A stretch of DNA of 64,000 nucleotides from Stappia sediminis (GTDB taxonomy: Bacteria > Pseudomonadota > Alphaproteobacteria > Rhizobiales > Stappiaceae). The stretch lies in assembly GCF_009826895.1 (NCBI RefSeq), contig NZ_WUMV01000009.1:1-64000 (forward strand), read 5' to 3'. Below, piece by piece: positions 44,578 through 54,979 of this stretch. The position numbers were made by a program, and so were the translations under genes. The notes below the pieces were generated by a model that saw only the letters and a program-made list of their open reading frames with translations, had not been told where the DNA came from and ran no database searches. The stretch's first letter is position 1. The number at the start of each line of letters is the position of its first letter.

Positions 44578-44835
44578 TCAGCCTGCCGCCTTCTCGCTTT
44601 CCGCTTCATTCGGATCGAACAGCTGGATCGGCGTGTTCGGCATGATTGTGGAGATCGCATGCTTGTAGACAAGCTGCGAATGCCCATCCCTGCGCAGCAA
44701 AACGCAGAAGTTGTCAAACCATGTCACTACGCCTTGAAGTTTGACGCCGTTGATGAGAAAGATAGTGAGCGGAGTTTTTTGTTTTCTTACGTGGTTGAGA
44801 AACGTGTCTTGAAGGTTTTGTGCGCGGTCAGCCAT
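44578..44835 (-). CDS. hfq: RNA chaperone Hfq
   Basis: An 85-residue Hfq, the hexameric RNA chaperone that mates small RNAs with messages. The Sm1 part [20 protein letters not shown] leads into [14 protein letters not shown] and the Sm2 part carries YKHAISTI, whose KH motif contacts RNA. The acidic tail [10 protein letters not shown] is short, as in other alphaproteobacteria. The stop is adjacent to the hflX start. Upstream is a structured leader (44877-44923). The presence of Hfq fits the candidate sRNA at 10072-10156. Confidence 0.97.
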   Translation of the reverse strand: MADRAQNLQDTFLNHVRKQKTPLTIFLINGVKLQGVVTWFDNFCVLLRRDGHSQLVYKHAISTIMPNTPIQLFDPNEAESEKAAG

Positions 44836-44876
44836 GATTTTTTTATGTCCTGGGTCTCATAAGTTGTAGCCTTTAC

Positions 44877-44923
44877 GTCCGCAAGTCCCCCCGAATGCGC
44901 GAGGCATTCGCAGGTTGGCGGAC
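44877..44923 (-). promoter_or_regulatory. Structured leader upstream of hfq
   Basis: Nested inverted repeats: an inner seven-base stem CGAATGC/GCATTCG (44892-44898 with 44904-44910) and outer arms GTCCGC/GCGGAC (44877-44882 with 44918-44923), 42 bases before the hfq ATG. hfq mRNA leaders in other bacteria are autoregulated by Hfq; whether this one is can only be guessed. A weak short frame crossing it is not called. Confidence 0.45.
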
Positions 44924-45076
44924 GGCCTTCTACTTCGGCGGTTTCAGGGTCCACGGGAAGGAAGCGCTTTCCCAACTCCGCCTGTGATTAGTGTTGCTCC
45001 GTGACAGTCACGATAATCAGTCTAACGGATGAAAATTCACTTTGTCTCCAGATTTTTCAACGCCCCCGGCAGGCGG

Positions 45077-45940
45077 TTACAGGGCCTCCAGTTCACTCAC
45101 TTCATGAAATTTTTCACGTAAAGCACGTGATATCGCGCCAGGATGCCCGTTTGCGACCACCGCCTCGTCAATACGCACGACCGGCATAACGATCGTAGAC
45201 GCGGCCGTGATGAAAGCCTCGCGAGCGGACTTCGCCTCCTCCACGGTAAAGGGACGTTCTTCGAAGCTGATACCCTCTCGCGCCGCAAGCTCGATCACCA
45301 CCTGCCGCGTGATGCCCCGCAGGATGCCGGATTCCGCCGGGCGCGTGACGAGCGTGCCATCCTTCGTCACGATCCATGCATTCGTCGAGCCGCCTTCGGT
45401 GACATTGCCTTGCGCGTCCACGAACCATGCTTCCTTCGCGCCCTGCTCCTTTGCCTTTTGCTTGGCAAGGACGTTCGGAAGAAGGCCGATGGACTTGATA
45501 TCGACACGCTCCCAACGGTTTTCGGGAACCGTGATCACCGCGCAACCGGCTTCGGCGGCCTTGTCCGCCGCACGCGGGTCCGTCGAACGCGCCGTGATAA
45601 CGAGCGCCGGTGGCGTATCCCTGGGCGGGAAATAGTGATCGCGCTTCGCGACACCCCGCGTCACCTGAAGATAGACGAGGCCGTTTCTAACCAGGTTGCG
45701 GCGGATGACCTCACGCATGATCATGCAAAGTGCCGCGCGGCCCATGGGCGCATCCATGGACAGTTCGCGAAGCGAGCGCTCGAGCCTGTCGAGATGCCGC
45801 CGCTCGTCCACGATATTTCCGTTCCAGATCTCGCAGACCTCATAAACGCCGTCGGCGAACTGATAGCCGCGGTCCTCAATATGAACGCAGGCTTGCGAAT
45901 GCGGAACATATTGGCCGTTCACATAGGCAACGCGACTCAT
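45077..45940 (-). CDS. D-amino-acid aminotransferase (class IV PLP)
   Basis: A 287-residue class IV aminotransferase of the D-alanine aminotransferase type. The catalytic lysine is K149 in DIKSIGLLPNVLAK, matching the position in Bacillus D-amino-acid transaminase; ITRGVAKRDHYFP-like and EGGSTNAWIV elements bind phosphate and carboxylate. It interconverts D-alanine and D-glutamate, needed for peptidoglycan, though family members vary. ATG 45940 is preferred over GTG 45946 because GGAG lies five bases before it. Its place between trkA and hfq is typical of rhizobia. Confidence 0.88.
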   Translation of the reverse strand: MSRVAYVNGQYVPHSQACVHIEDRGYQFADGVYEVCEIWNGNIVDERRHLDRLERSLRELSMDAPMGRAALCMIMREVIRRNLVRNGLVYLQVTRGVAKRDHYFPPRDTPPALVITARSTDPRAADKAAEAGCAVITVPENRWERVDIKSIGLLPNVLAKQKAKEQGAKEAWFVDAQGNVTEGGSTNAWIVTKDGTLVTRPAESGILRGITRQVVIELAAREGISFEERPFTVEEAKSAREAFITAASTIVMPVVRIDEAVVANGHPGAISRALREKFHEVSELEAL

Positions 45941-46075
45941 ATGCACTCCGGATCGTTAGACTTTCGTCGAATTAATCATATTTGTAACCAACGAGTATCG
46001 CGGTTACCGGCCATCGGGCAAGAGGCGCCTGAAAGAAATTACAGGAAACCCCACCCCGAAAAGAGCTCGACAGGA

Positions 46076-47452
46076 TCAGAAGAATTCCAGGCTCACGCGG
46101 AACATCTGCTCCACCTGCCGCACACGATCGGCCACGGCAAAAAGAACCACCCGGTCATGCGCCTGCAGCTGGGTTTCGCCGTTCGGCGTGACGACCTTGC
46201 CATCCCGGAATATCGCGCCGACACGAATACCGTCCGGCAAATCGACATCCCGCAAGGGCTTGCCCACCATCGGCGAGGTTTCCAGCGCCTCGGCCTCGAT
46301 GATTTCCGCCGCGCCGTTCTGGAGCGCATGGACGCCACGAATGCGGCCCCGGCGCACGTGCCGCAAGATCTTGGAAATCGTTACCTGTCGCGGGTTCACG
46401 AAGGCATCGATGCCGAGCGCGTGAGCGAACGTGGGATAGCTGGAGTTGTTGAGCAGCGACAAATTGCGCCGGCAGCCGAGCTTCTTGGCCATCACGCAGG
46501 AGAGGATGTTTACCTCGTCCTCGTTGGTGAGGGCGACCATCGTGTCGGCATCCTCGATGTCGGCCTCCAGCAGCAAATGCTGGTCGAGCGCGCTGCCATG
46601 CAGGATCACCGTGCGCTTCAACTCGTCGGCGACAGCAACCGCGCGCTCGCGCGAATGCTCGATCAGCTTGACCTTGGCCTTGGTCTGGCGCTGCTCCAGA
46701 GCGCGGGCAACGTAGAGCCCGATGTTGCCGCCTCCTGCGATCACCACGCGGTTCGCCTCCGGCTCCTCATGGCCGAAAATGGAGAGCGTGCGGCGTACCT
46801 GGTCGCGCCGGGCGACGATATAGACAAGGTCGCCCTGCAGGATAGAGTCCGTGCTTTTCGGCACGAACAGCTTGTTGGCCCGAAAAACGCCGACCACCAC
46901 CGCGCCAAGGTCCGGGAAAAGCTCCGTCAACTGTCTGAGCGGCGTATTCACTACCGGACAGTCCTCATTGCACATCAGGCCGACCACGACGACGTTGTCA
47001 TCGGCGAAGCGCACCGTTTCCACCGCGCCGGGCAGCGCAAGGCGGCGAAGCACCATCTCGCCCACCTCGATCTCCGGAGAGATGATGACGTCGATCGGCA
47101 TGTTTTCGCGCGAGAACAGGTCGCTCCACTGCCCTTCCAGATAGCTTTGCGCGCGAACGCGGGCGATCTTGGTCGGCACGTTGAAAAGCGAATGCGCGAC
47201 CTGGCAGGCGACCATGTTGACTTCGTCGTAAAGCGTGACGGCGATCAGCATGTCGGCCTGATCCGCGCCCGCCTGGGCAAGAACGTCCGGATGCGCGCCA
47301 TGGCCGACGAAGCCGCGAACGTCGAGCGTATCGCGGATCGCGTTGACGAGCCGCGGCGACGAATCGATCACCGAAACATCGTTTTGTTCCTGCGACAGCT
47401 TTTCGGCAATGCCATAGCCGACCTGGCCGGCGCCGCAGATGACAACTCGCAT
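46076..47452 (-). CDS. trkA: Trk potassium uptake regulator TrkA
   Basis: A 458-residue TrkA with two RCK units. The first has the NAD-binding loop VVICGAGQVGYGIAEKL (about 3-19), the second VVIAGGGNIGLYVARAL (about 235-251), each followed by a TrkA-C subdomain. The peripheral protein binds to the TrkH-type channel and gates potassium uptake according to NAD(H) or ATP. Length is normal. It sits downstream of ntrYX in the same direction, an arrangement kept across Hyphomicrobiales; no trkH is present in the window. Confidence 0.94.
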   Translation of the reverse strand: MRVVICGAGQVGYGIAEKLSQEQNDVSVIDSSPRLVNAIRDTLDVRGFVGHGAHPDVLAQAGADQADMLIAVTLYDEVNMVACQVAHSLFNVPTKIARVRAQSYLEGQWSDLFSRENMPIDVIISPEIEVGEMVLRRLALPGAVETVRFADDNVVVVGLMCNEDCPVVNTPLRQLTELFPDLGAVVVGVFRANKLFVPKSTDSILQGDLVYIVARRDQVRRTLSIFGHEEPEANRVVIAGGGNIGLYVARALEQRQTKAKVKLIEHSRERAVAVADELKRTVILHGSALDQHLLLEADIEDADTMVALTNEDEVNILSCVMAKKLGCRRNLSLLNNSSYPTFAHALGIDAFVNPRQVTISKILRHVRRGRIRGVHALQNGAAEIIEAEALETSPMVGKPLRDVDLPDGIRVGAIFRDGKVVTPNGETQLQAHDRVVLFAVADRVRQVEQMFRVSLEFF

Positions 47453-47499
47453 GGTCTGAAACCTTGTCCTGTTGACTCCGCGCTAGCCGATATTTTCGC

Positions 47500-48870
47500 T
47501 CACGACAAGCCCAACGTCTTGAGCTTGCGGTGCAAGGCCGAACGTTCCATGCCGACGAATTCCGCCGTGCGCGAGATATTGCCGCCGAAACGCTTGATCT
47601 GCGCCTGGAGGTAATCGCGCTCGAACATTTCGCGCGCATCGCGAAGGGGAAGCGACATCAGGTGCTCGCCGTTGCCCGACGACGTCAGGCTCGGCAGCAT
47701 GTCGCCGACTTCGGCCGGCAGAAGGTCGGCGGTGACGACGGCCTCCGGCTCGCCGCGGGTCAGGATCATCAGCCGTTCCACATTGTTGCGAAGCTGGCGG
47801 ATGTTGCCCGGCCAGTCGTGCGCCTGCAGGACGGCCATCGCATCTTCGCCGATCTTGCGAACAGGCAGGCCCGTGGCGCCCGAAATCTGCTCCATGAAGA
47901 AGGCGATCAGTTCGGGAATATCCTCCCGCCGGTCCGCAAGCGGCGGAATGCCAAGCGGCACCACGCCGAGGCGGTGGAAAAGATCCTGGCGGAAGGTTCC
48001 TTCCGCGATCTCGAATTCGAGGTTGCGCGCGCTCGACGACAGGATGCGCACATCCACCTTCACCTTGCCGGTCCCGCCGACGCGAATGAAGGTCTGTTCC
48101 ACGAGAACGCGCAGGATCTTGCCCTGCGTCTCGCGCGGCATGTCGGCAACCTCGTCAAGGTAGAGCGTGCCGCCGTGCGCTTCCTCCAGCGCGCCGACCT
48201 TCCTGATCTTGCCGGTCGCCTCGTCCTCGATGCCGAAAAGCTCTTCTTCCATGCGCTCCGGCGTGATCGTCGCCGCGTTGATCACGACGAAGGGGCCACG
48301 CGCGCGCGGCGACATGGTATGGATCGTTCGCGCCGCCAATTCCTTGCCGGAACCGGACGGACCCGTGATGAGAATACGGCTGTTGGTTGCGGCGATGCGC
48401 TCTATCGTCTGGCGCAGATGGTTGACGGCGGAAGATGCCCCTATCATCTGCAAGGCGTCCGCGCTGCGCTGCTTGAGATCCCTGATTTCGCGTTTCAGCG
48501 AAGAGGCTTCGAGCGCACGCTCGGTAATGAGCACCAGACGGTCCGCCTTGAAAGGCTTCTCGATATAGTCGTAGGCGCCGCGCTTGATCGCCGAAACCGC
48601 GGTCTCGATATTGCCGTGACCGGAGATGATGACGATCGGCAGCTCCGGGTCCTGCTCCTTGATCACGTCGAGAAGCGCAAGACCGTCAAGCCGGCTGCCC
48701 ATCAGCCAGATATCGAGGACCACAAGCGAAGGGCGGCGCTCCTTGATCGCGGCAAGAGCTGAATCGCTGTCACCGGCAGTGCGCGTATCATAGCCTTCGT
48801 CTTCGAGAATGCCGGCGATCAACTCCCGGATGTCGGCCTCGTCATCAACGATGAGAATGTCATAGGGCAT
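47500..48870 (-). CDS. ntrX: Response regulator NtrX
   Basis: A 456-residue response regulator: receiver domain with phospho-acceptor D53 (LVVLDIWLM), AAA+ domain with Walker A GPSGSGKE (about 168-175) and Walker B GGTLYLDEVADMP, and a Fis-type HTH at the C-terminus (ISRTAEFVGMERSALHRKLK). The loop where sigma-54 activators carry GAFTGA reads FGIEDEATGKIRKVG here, so contact with sigma-54 as in NtrC is doubtful; this matches what is known for NtrX of several alphaproteobacteria. It partners with NtrY, overlapping its stop by 11 bases, and regulates nitrogen use, envelope and respiration functions in relatives. Confidence 0.94.
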   Translation of the reverse strand: MPYDILIVDDEADIRELIAGILEDEGYDTRTAGDSDSALAAIKERRPSLVVLDIWLMGSRLDGLALLDVIKEQDPELPIVIISGHGNIETAVSAIKRGAYDYIEKPFKADRLVLITERALEASSLKREIRDLKQRSADALQMIGASSAVNHLRQTIERIAATNSRILITGPSGSGKELAARTIHTMSPRARGPFVVINAATITPERMEEELFGIEDEATGKIRKVGALEEAHGGTLYLDEVADMPRETQGKILRVLVEQTFIRVGGTGKVKVDVRILSSSARNLEFEIAEGTFRQDLFHRLGVVPLGIPPLADRREDIPELIAFFMEQISGATGLPVRKIGEDAMAVLQAHDWPGNIRQLRNNVERLMILTRGEPEAVVTADLLPAEVGDMLPSLTSSGNGEHLMSLPLRDAREMFERDYLQAQIKRFGGNISRTAEFVGMERSALHRKLKTLGLS

Positions 48871-51160
48871 TGTTTTCTACCGTTTCTTCATCCGTCGATT
48901 TGCTGGCGTCCGATTTTCCGGCTTCTTTTTCGGCCGGCTCGTCGGTGGTGGGCGGCCTTGCGCTCATCCTGAGGCGGACCATGGCCCCGCGCCCGCCCTC
49001 GGCAACCGCGGGCGCGTCCATAAGATCGATGCCTCCGCCGTGCTCTTCCATGATCTTGCGCACGATCGCCAGGCCGAGGCCCGTTCCCTTCTCGCGCGTG
49101 GTCATGTAAGGCTCGAGCAGGCGCTGCCGGTTTTCCTGCGGCAGACCGATGCCGTTGTCGATGATATCGATCACCCGCATGTCATCCTCATTGCGCAGAT
49201 ACACGTCGATGCGCCCCTTTTCGCCCTCTTCAAGCTCCACGGCGGCGATCGCCTCGGCCGCGTTCTTGATGACGTTGGTGAGCGCCTGTCCGACGAGACG
49301 CGTGTCGAAGATCGTCGGCACGCTTTCTTCCGGAAGGTGGGTTTTGATCTCTATGTCGGGCTGGGCGACGCTTTGCAGGAAGGCGGCCTCGCGAACGGTG
49401 TTCCTGAGATCGCCCGTGTCCATCGTCGGCTTCGGCATCCGCGCGAAGGAGGAGAACTCGTCGACCATGCGGCCGATATCGCCCACCTGGCGAATAATCG
49501 TGTCGACGCATTGATCGAATACGGTACGGTCTTCCTCGATCTTCTTGCCGTAACGGCGGCGGATACGCTCCGCCGACAGCTGGATCGGCGTCAGCGGGTT
49601 CTTGATCTCGTGCGCGATACGGCGGGCGACATCCGCCCAGGCGGAGGTGCGCTGCGCGGCGACCAGATCCGTAATGTCGTCAAGCGTCACGACATAGCCG
49701 TGCTCGCGCCGCGTCGACTGTTCGCTGGTGACGCGCACATTCACGGTCCGCTCCCGCCCGTGGCGAACGATGGGAACCTGCGTCTCGCGAAAGCGCTTGT
49801 CGTCCCGGTTCAGGATATCCTCGACGATCGGGGCAAGCTCGGGCACGGCCTGAGCAAGCGAATGGTCGAGCAACTGCTCTTCTCCCATGTCGAAGAGCGC
49901 GAGCGCGGAAAGATTGACCAGCGAAATCCGCCCCGTCTCGTCGATACCGACGACACCTGCGGTAACGCCCGACAAAACGGCCTCGGTAAATCGGCGGCGG
50001 CGGTCGATCTGGTCGTTGGCGGCGAGAAGGGCATCGCGCTGGCCGCGAAGCTGCCCGGTCATGTTGTTGAATGTCTCGCCGAGATTGGCGAGGTCGCCCG
50101 CGGATTTCTCCGTTTCCACGTTGACGTAGAGATTTCCCTTGGAAATCTGGTCCGCGGCGCCGATCAGCCGCCGGATAGGCGCGACCAGCCGGTTCGCGAA
50201 GCCGAAACCCATCCAGATCGCCGACAGCAAAAGTACGAGCGCAACACCGGTAAACACGAGCGCGAAGGCGACCTGCACCCCAAAGCGAGTGTTCTCCAGC
50301 TCCGTGTATTGCTGCGCTCCTTCCTCGGCCAGGCGCATGTAATCGACCACGCGCTTGTCCATCGCCCGCGTGATGTAGAGGTACATGTCGTCATAGGCCG
50401 AAAGCTTGATCACGCCGCCGACGAGGTTCGACGGACCTGGCGCGATGAGCACGGGCTCGCCGTTGTCCGCTTCCTTGAAGGCATTGTCCGGCGGCAGCAG
50501 GACGCGGGCATCCGGCTTCGGCAAAACCCGGGTGATTATCGATCCGTCGGAACTCATGAGATAGGCGCCGAGAAGCGCGCGAAGCGAGGTCTGCGCCTGG
50601 AAGAAGCTGTCGAAGCGCGTCGGCTCGAAATCGTAGACGGCCTTTGCCCGGTCGATATCGTTGCCCATGGCGATGAGGTCCGCACGCAGGACGCGGGCAT
50701 GCTCCTGGAGATAGGCCTGGGCGACGACGAGCGCGTTGTTGATGATGGTGCGCGTACGATCCTCGAACCAGCGGTCGAGGCCGCGGTCGAGCGTGACGGT
50801 GGCCACGACGGCGACGATGATCGCCGGGACGGCGGCGACAACGCTGAACAGCGTGACGATGCGCACGTGAAGACGCGCGGCCGCCCGCCCCCGCCTTCTC
50901 GCCTGGATGAGGCCGACAACCTCGTAACAGATCATGAAGACGAGGATCGCCACGAGCACCATGTTGATCGCCATGGCGATCGTCACGACCTGGCTCGTCG
51001 GCTGGATCGGCGTCAGCCCCGTCAGCACGAAGAATGTGACGGCAATGGAAATCAGAGCGAGAACGACAAGCGCGAACCCCGCCTTGCGGAACCCGCCTGC
51101 GCGCGAGGGCTGCTCACCGTCGATCCCGCCTTTGCCGTGACGCTCCGCAAGTACGGACAT
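48860..51160 (-). CDS. ntrY: Sensor histidine kinase NtrY
   Basis: A 766-residue membrane-bound sensor kinase. Hydrophobic helices lie at about 30-110 and 300-325, enclosing a periplasmic region; HAMP (about 325-380), PAS (about 390-500), a HisKA domain with the phospho-histidine in [20 protein letters not shown], and an ATPase domain ending EKGTGLGLAIVRKIMEEHGG. It phosphorylates NtrX. ATG 51160 was preferred over the TTG one codon earlier. The upstream 211-base gap to ntrC gives room for a separate ntrYX promoter, but no sigma-54 type -24/-12 box was seen. Confidence 0.95.
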   Translation of the reverse strand: MSVLAERHGKGGIDGEQPSRAGGFRKAGFALVVLALISIAVTFFVLTGLTPIQPTSQVVTIAMAINMVLVAILVFMICYEVVGLIQARRRGRAAARLHVRIVTLFSVVAAVPAIIVAVVATVTLDRGLDRWFEDRTRTIINNALVVAQAYLQEHARVLRADLIAMGNDIDRAKAVYDFEPTRFDSFFQAQTSLRALLGAYLMSSDGSIITRVLPKPDARVLLPPDNAFKEADNGEPVLIAPGPSNLVGGVIKLSAYDDMYLYITRAMDKRVVDYMRLAEEGAQQYTELENTRFGVQVAFALVFTGVALVLLLSAIWMGFGFANRLVAPIRRLIGAADQISKGNLYVNVETEKSAGDLANLGETFNNMTGQLRGQRDALLAANDQIDRRRRFTEAVLSGVTAGVVGIDETGRISLVNLSALALFDMGEEQLLDHSLAQAVPELAPIVEDILNRDDKRFRETQVPIVRHGRERTVNVRVTSEQSTRREHGYVVTLDDITDLVAAQRTSAWADVARRIAHEIKNPLTPIQLSAERIRRRYGKKIEEDRTVFDQCVDTIIRQVGDIGRMVDEFSSFARMPKPTMDTGDLRNTVREAAFLQSVAQPDIEIKTHLPEESVPTIFDTRLVGQALTNVIKNAAEAIAAVELEEGEKGRIDVYLRNEDDMRVIDIIDNGIGLPQENRQRLLEPYMTTREKGTGLGLAIVRKIMEEHGGGIDLMDAPAVAEGGRGAMVRLRMSARPPTTDEPAEKEAGKSDASKSTDEETVENNAL

Positions 51161-51371
51161 CAAAACACCATTCCAGAGCTCTCGATCACAAATTGCCGTA
51201 AGGGCATTTTCATCGCCCGCGACACCGTTACCACACTTTGTTGCTTAAATACGACAGTTTGCGGGCAAGGTCATGCCCGGTTATGCGGAAATTTTACTAT
51301 CCACATTTCCGACAAGGGGGAATTGCCCCGAACGCCGGCCAGCATGATGGCTTGCCGGCGGCGAATATCGC

Positions 51372-52808
51372 TCAGCGGCTGGAGCGGATGACCTGGATAT
51401 CGAGGTCTTTCACCTTCTTGCGCAAGGTGTTGCGGTTCACGCCGAGAAGTTCCGCCGCGCGGATCTGGTTGCCGCGCGTCGCCGCAAGGGCCGCACTGAT
51501 CAACGGATATTCCACCTCGCGCAAAATGCGGTGATACAGCCCCGGCGGCGGCAACGCCTCGCCGAAATTGTCGAAATAGCCGTTCAGATACCGCTCCACC
51601 GAATCGCCGAGGTTCTGACTGGCATCCTCGCCGTTGAGCGAGGACGGAGCAGGCTGGCTCAGTTCCTGGTCGATCAGCGAAGTGGTGATCACGTCCTGCG
51701 GATAAAGTGCGGCAAGCCGGCGGATGAGGTTTTCCAACTCGCGCACGTTGCCCGGCCAGCGATGGCGGCGCAGGCGCTCAAGCGCGGCCTGGTCGATCTG
51801 CTTGGACGGCAGGCCCTCCTGCTCCGCCAGCATGAAGAAATGGCGCACAAGATCGCCGATATCCTCAAGCCTTTCGCGCAACGCCGGCAGGCGGATCGGC
51901 ACGACGTTGAGACGATAGAACAGATCCTCACGGAAAAGGCCCTGCTGGATCAGATGGCTCAGGTCCTTGTTGGTGGCCGCGATGATGCGCACGTCCGTCT
52001 TGATCGGCGTGCGCCCGCCGACGGTGGTGTATTCGCCCTGCTGGAGAACGCGCAGGAGCCGCGTTTGCGCCTCCATCGGCATGTCGCCGATCTCATCCAG
52101 GAAAAGCGTGCCGCCGTCGGCCTGCTCGAAACGGCCGGAAGAGCGCGCCTGCGCGCCGGTGAAGGCGCCCTTCTCATGACCGAAAAGCTCCGCCTCGATC
52201 AGATCGCGCGGGATCGCGGCCATGTTGATGGCAACGAAGGGACCGTTGCGGCGCTTGCCATAGTCATGCAGCGCCTTTGCGACAAGTTCCTTGCCGGTGC
52301 CGGATTCGCCCGAGATCATGACCGTGAGATCGGTCTGCATGAGACGGGCGAGGACGCGATAGATTTCCTGCATGGCGGGCGAACGCCCTACAAGCGGGAT
52401 ATGCTCGTTCGTTTCCTCCGCGGGCGATGCGGGACGGCCCTTCGGCTCCGACATGGCGCGGCCGACGATGGTCGTCAACTCCTTCAGGTCGAAAGGCTTC
52501 GGCAGATACTCGTAAGCACCCTTTTCGGACGCGCGGATCGCCGTCATGAAGGTGTTTTGCGCGCTCATCACCACGACCGGCAGGTCGGGCCGCATCTTGC
52601 GGATACGCGGCAGCACGTCGAAGATGTTTTCATCCGGCATGACGACGTCGGTGATCACGAGATCGCCGTCGCCGGAGCTGACCCAGCGCCAGAGCGTGGT
52701 CGCATTGGAGGTCAGACGAACGGTGTAACCCGCGCGCGATAGAGCCTGGTTCAATACCGTGCGGATCGCGGCATCGTCGTCGGCAACGAGAATGGTCCCG
52801 GTCGGCAT
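51372..52808 (-). CDS. ntrC: Nitrogen response regulator NtrC (NR-I)
   Basis: A 478-residue NtrC: receiver with D54 ([11 protein letters not shown]), AAA+ domain with Walker A GESGTGKE, intact GAFTGA loop ([11 protein letters not shown]), Walker [14 protein letters not shown], and C-terminal Fis-type HTH ([20 protein letters not shown]). It activates sigma-54 promoters when nitrogen is scarce. It starts three bases after the ntrB stop, the usual coupled pair. The intact GAFTGA contrasts with its absence in the neighbouring NtrX. Confidence 0.96.
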   Translation of the reverse strand: MPTGTILVADDDAAIRTVLNQALSRAGYTVRLTSNATTLWRWVSSGDGDLVITDVVMPDENIFDVLPRIRKMRPDLPVVVMSAQNTFMTAIRASEKGAYEYLPKPFDLKELTTIVGRAMSEPKGRPASPAEETNEHIPLVGRSPAMQEIYRVLARLMQTDLTVMISGESGTGKELVAKALHDYGKRRNGPFVAINMAAIPRDLIEAELFGHEKGAFTGAQARSSGRFEQADGGTLFLDEIGDMPMEAQTRLLRVLQQGEYTTVGGRTPIKTDVRIIAATNKDLSHLIQQGLFREDLFYRLNVVPIRLPALRERLEDIGDLVRHFFMLAEQEGLPSKQIDQAALERLRRHRWPGNVRELENLIRRLAALYPQDVITTSLIDQELSQPAPSSLNGEDASQNLGDSVERYLNGYFDNFGEALPPPGLYHRILREVEYPLISAALAATRGNQIRAAELLGVNRNTLRKKVKDLDIQVIRSSR

Positions 52809-52811
52809 TGG

Positions 52812-53951
52812 CTAATCGGTCCTGTCGTTTGAGGTCTCACGTTGCGGCACATAGGCCGGCATCAGGATGCGAAACACGGTCCGGCCTGCCTGGCTGTCGC
52901 ACTCGATGACACCGCCGTGGTCGCCGATGATCTTGGCAACGAGCGCTAGGCCGAGGCCCGAACCGTTTGTCTTGGTGGTGATGAATGGCTCGAACAGATG
53001 CGGCATCAGGTCCTCCGGCACGCCGGGGCCGTTATCGCGCACGCAGAATTCAAGCGGCAGGCTGACGCGCTCCGAAGTGCCGGGCACCGACAGGCGAATG
53101 CCGGGCCTGAAAGCCGTCGTCAGGGTTATTTCCGCATCCGGCCTGCCGGCGAACGATTCGCAGGCGTTCTTCACCAGATTGAGGAACACCTGCACGAGCT
53201 GATCGCGGTTCGCGTAAACGGCGGGCAGCGAAGGATCGTACTCCTCGATAATCCTCACGTTGCGGGCAAATCCGGATTCCGCAAGCCGCTTCACATGATC
53301 GAGCACGACATGGATGTTGACCGGCTCGCGCTCGATCGGACGCTCGTCGGAAAAGACCTCCATGCGGTCGACGAGTTTCACGATACGGTCCGCCTCGTCC
53401 ATGATGAGGCGGGTCAGCGGGCGGTCTTCCTCCGCGCTCGAGGCTTCGAGGAGCTGTGCTGCACCGCGAATGCCCGAAAGCGGATTCTTGATCTCATGGG
53501 CAAGCATGGCGGCAAGCCCGGTGACGGTGCGCGCGGCACCGCGAGAGGTCAGCTGACGGTCGATCTTTTCCGCCATGCCGCGCTCCTGAAACATGAGCAC
53601 GACGGCGCCCTGCTGGTCCGTGACGGGCGCTGCATTGATATCGACAATGCGGTCGGCCCCGATACGCGGCGAACCCACGTCCACCTTGTATTCGTTGACC
53701 GGCGCGCCGCGCTCGCGCACCTGGTCGATCAGCGCAAGCAGCGGGCTGCCGAAGGGAACGAAATAGGAAATGGGGTGCCGCTTCAAAACGGCCGCACTCG
53801 CACCGAAGAAATTCTCCGCCGCCATATTGGCCGCGACGATCGCGCCGTCCGGCCCGACCTGGATGACGGGATGGGGAAGCGAATCGAGAATACGCGCACT
53901 CGCCTCGCCATTCACCGTGCCGCGAGCCGGCTGCTGCAAGCCGTTCATCAT
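52812..53951 (-). CDS. ntrB: Nitrogen-sensing histidine kinase NtrB (NR-II)
   Basis: A 379-residue soluble kinase: PAS domain (about 15-120), HisKA with [20 protein letters not shown], and an ATPase domain ending [19 protein letters not shown]. It phosphorylates or dephosphorylates NtrC under PII control. The frame is open to 54053, but the family N-terminus starts near [14 protein letters not shown] 53951 overlaps the dusB stop and has GGAG ten bases upstream. The dusB-ntrB-ntrC order matches other rhizobia (nifR3-ntrB-ntrC). Confidence 0.95.
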   Translation of the reverse strand: MMNGLQQPARGTVNGEASARILDSLPHPVIQVGPDGAIVAANMAAENFFGASAAVLKRHPISYFVPFGSPLLALIDQVRERGAPVNEYKVDVGSPRIGADRIVDINAAPVTDQQGAVVLMFQERGMAEKIDRQLTSRGAARTVTGLAAMLAHEIKNPLSGIRGAAQLLEASSAEEDRPLTRLIMDEADRIVKLVDRMEVFSDERPIEREPVNIHVVLDHVKRLAESGFARNVRIIEEYDPSLPAVYANRDQLVQVFLNLVKNACESFAGRPDAEITLTTAFRPGIRLSVPGTSERVSLPLEFCVRDNGPGVPEDLMPHLFEPFITTKTNGSGLGLALVAKIIGDHGGVIECDSQAGRTVFRILMPAYVPQRETSNDRTD

Positions 53952-54979
53952 GCCGCGCTCCGCAGGATAGATCCGCTGAAACAGGCAGGTATCATGCGAA
54001 GGACCTCCGCCGGGTCGTCGCAAGTCAGCATGCTGCGCCGTAGGTTGGCGCAAACCGGCCCGCCCGCTTCATCCATGTACCAGCCAAGATGCTTGCGAGC
54101 CGCCCTGCGCCCGACTTCGACGCCGTGGTGGGCAAGCATCATTTCATAGTGCTCGGCCACAAGGTCGGCGAGGCCGGCACCCGCCGGCACCTTCCGCCCG
54201 TCGTTGCCGGCAAGTTCGGCGCCGATCACGCCCGGCTGCCAGGGACGGCCGTAGGCCCCGCGCCCAATCATGACCGCATCCGCGCCGGAAAGTTCCATCA
54301 TCCGCCGCGCGTCAGCGGTGGTCTTGCAGTCCCCGTTCGCGACGAGCGGGATATCGATCGCATCCCTCACCCGTCGGATAGCGGCCCAGTCCGCCGCGCC
54401 CTTGTAGAACTGGCAGCGGGTGCGGCCATGCACCGTGACCATTTTCACGCCGGCATCTTGCGCGCGGCGGGCAAGCTCCGGCGCGTTGATCGATCTTTCA
54501 TCCCACCCGAGGCGCATCTTGAGGGTAACCGGCACGCCGACGGCCTTTACCGTCGCCTCGACCAGCGTCATCGCATGGTCGAGATCGCGCATGAGAGCCG
54601 AACCCGAATAGCCGCTCGTGACTTTCTTGGCCGGGCAGCCCATGTTGATGTCGACTATATCCGCGCCCGCGGCTTCAGCGCGTTTCGCGGCCTCATGCAT
54701 CCAGCGCGCTTCACGCCCGGCAAGCTGGACGACATGCGGGAATATGCCGTCGCCTTCCGCGCGGAGTGCGGTTTCGTCGTCGCCATCCACGAACTGCTCG
54801 CAGGCGACCATTTCCGAGACGACGAGCCCGGCCCCGAAACGCGCGGCAAGCCGGCGGAACGGAAGGTCGGATACGCCGGACATCGGCGCCAGGAACGCTC
54901 TGTTCGGGATTTCGACGGCGCCTATTCGCAGCGGCTCCAGGGGGCTAGTTGACGCAAATGACACTGAGTTATTGCCCAT
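53948..54979 (-). CDS. dusB: tRNA-dihydrouridine synthase DusB (NifR3)
   Basis: A 343-residue FMN-dependent tRNA-dihydrouridine synthase, the NifR3 protein of the ntrBC operon in rhizobia and Rhodobacter. It has [20 protein letters not shown] (about 30-49), the catalytic cysteine in [19 protein letters not shown], and [12 protein letters not shown] in the middle. It reduces specific uridines in the D-loop of tRNAs. The start is ATG 54979; the gap to the divergent ispDF gene is 172 bases and probably carries both promoters. Confidence 0.94.
   Translation of the reverse strand: MGNNSVSFASTSPLEPLRIGAVEIPNRAFLAPMSGVSDLPFRRLAARFGAGLVVSEMVACEQFVDGDDETALRAEGDGIFPHVVQLAGREARWMHEAAKRAEAAGADIVDINMGCPAKKVTSGYSGSALMRDLDHAMTLVEATVKAVGVPVTLKMRLGWDERSINAPELARRAQDAGVKMVTVHGRTRCQFYKGAADWAAIRRVRDAIDIPLVANGDCKTTADARRMMELSGADAVMIGRGAYGRPWQPGVIGAELAGNDGRKVPAGAGLADLVAEHYEMMLAHHGVEVGRRAARKHLGWYMDEAGGPVCANLRRSMLTCDDPAEVLRMIPACFSGSILRSAA

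Noticed and set aside
44787-44975. Minus-strand 62-codon frame across the hfq leader
   Set aside because: It overlaps the hfq start out of frame and crosses the hairpin; more likely chance than a leader peptide.
45143-47614. Plus-strand frame of over 820 codons spanning dat and trkA antisense
   Set aside because: Shadow of the two minus-strand genes; it crosses gene boundaries and has no recognisable domain.
51161-51371. Sigma-54 (-24/-12) promoter in front of ntrYX
   Set aside because: No TGGCAC-N5-TTGCA-like sequence was seen in the gap.
49040-51391. Very long plus-strand frame (over 780 codons) opposite ntrY
   Set aside because: It is the antisense shadow of a GC-rich gene: composition is dominated by Arg, His and Asp, there are no family motifs, and the minus-strand frame is an unmistakable NtrY.
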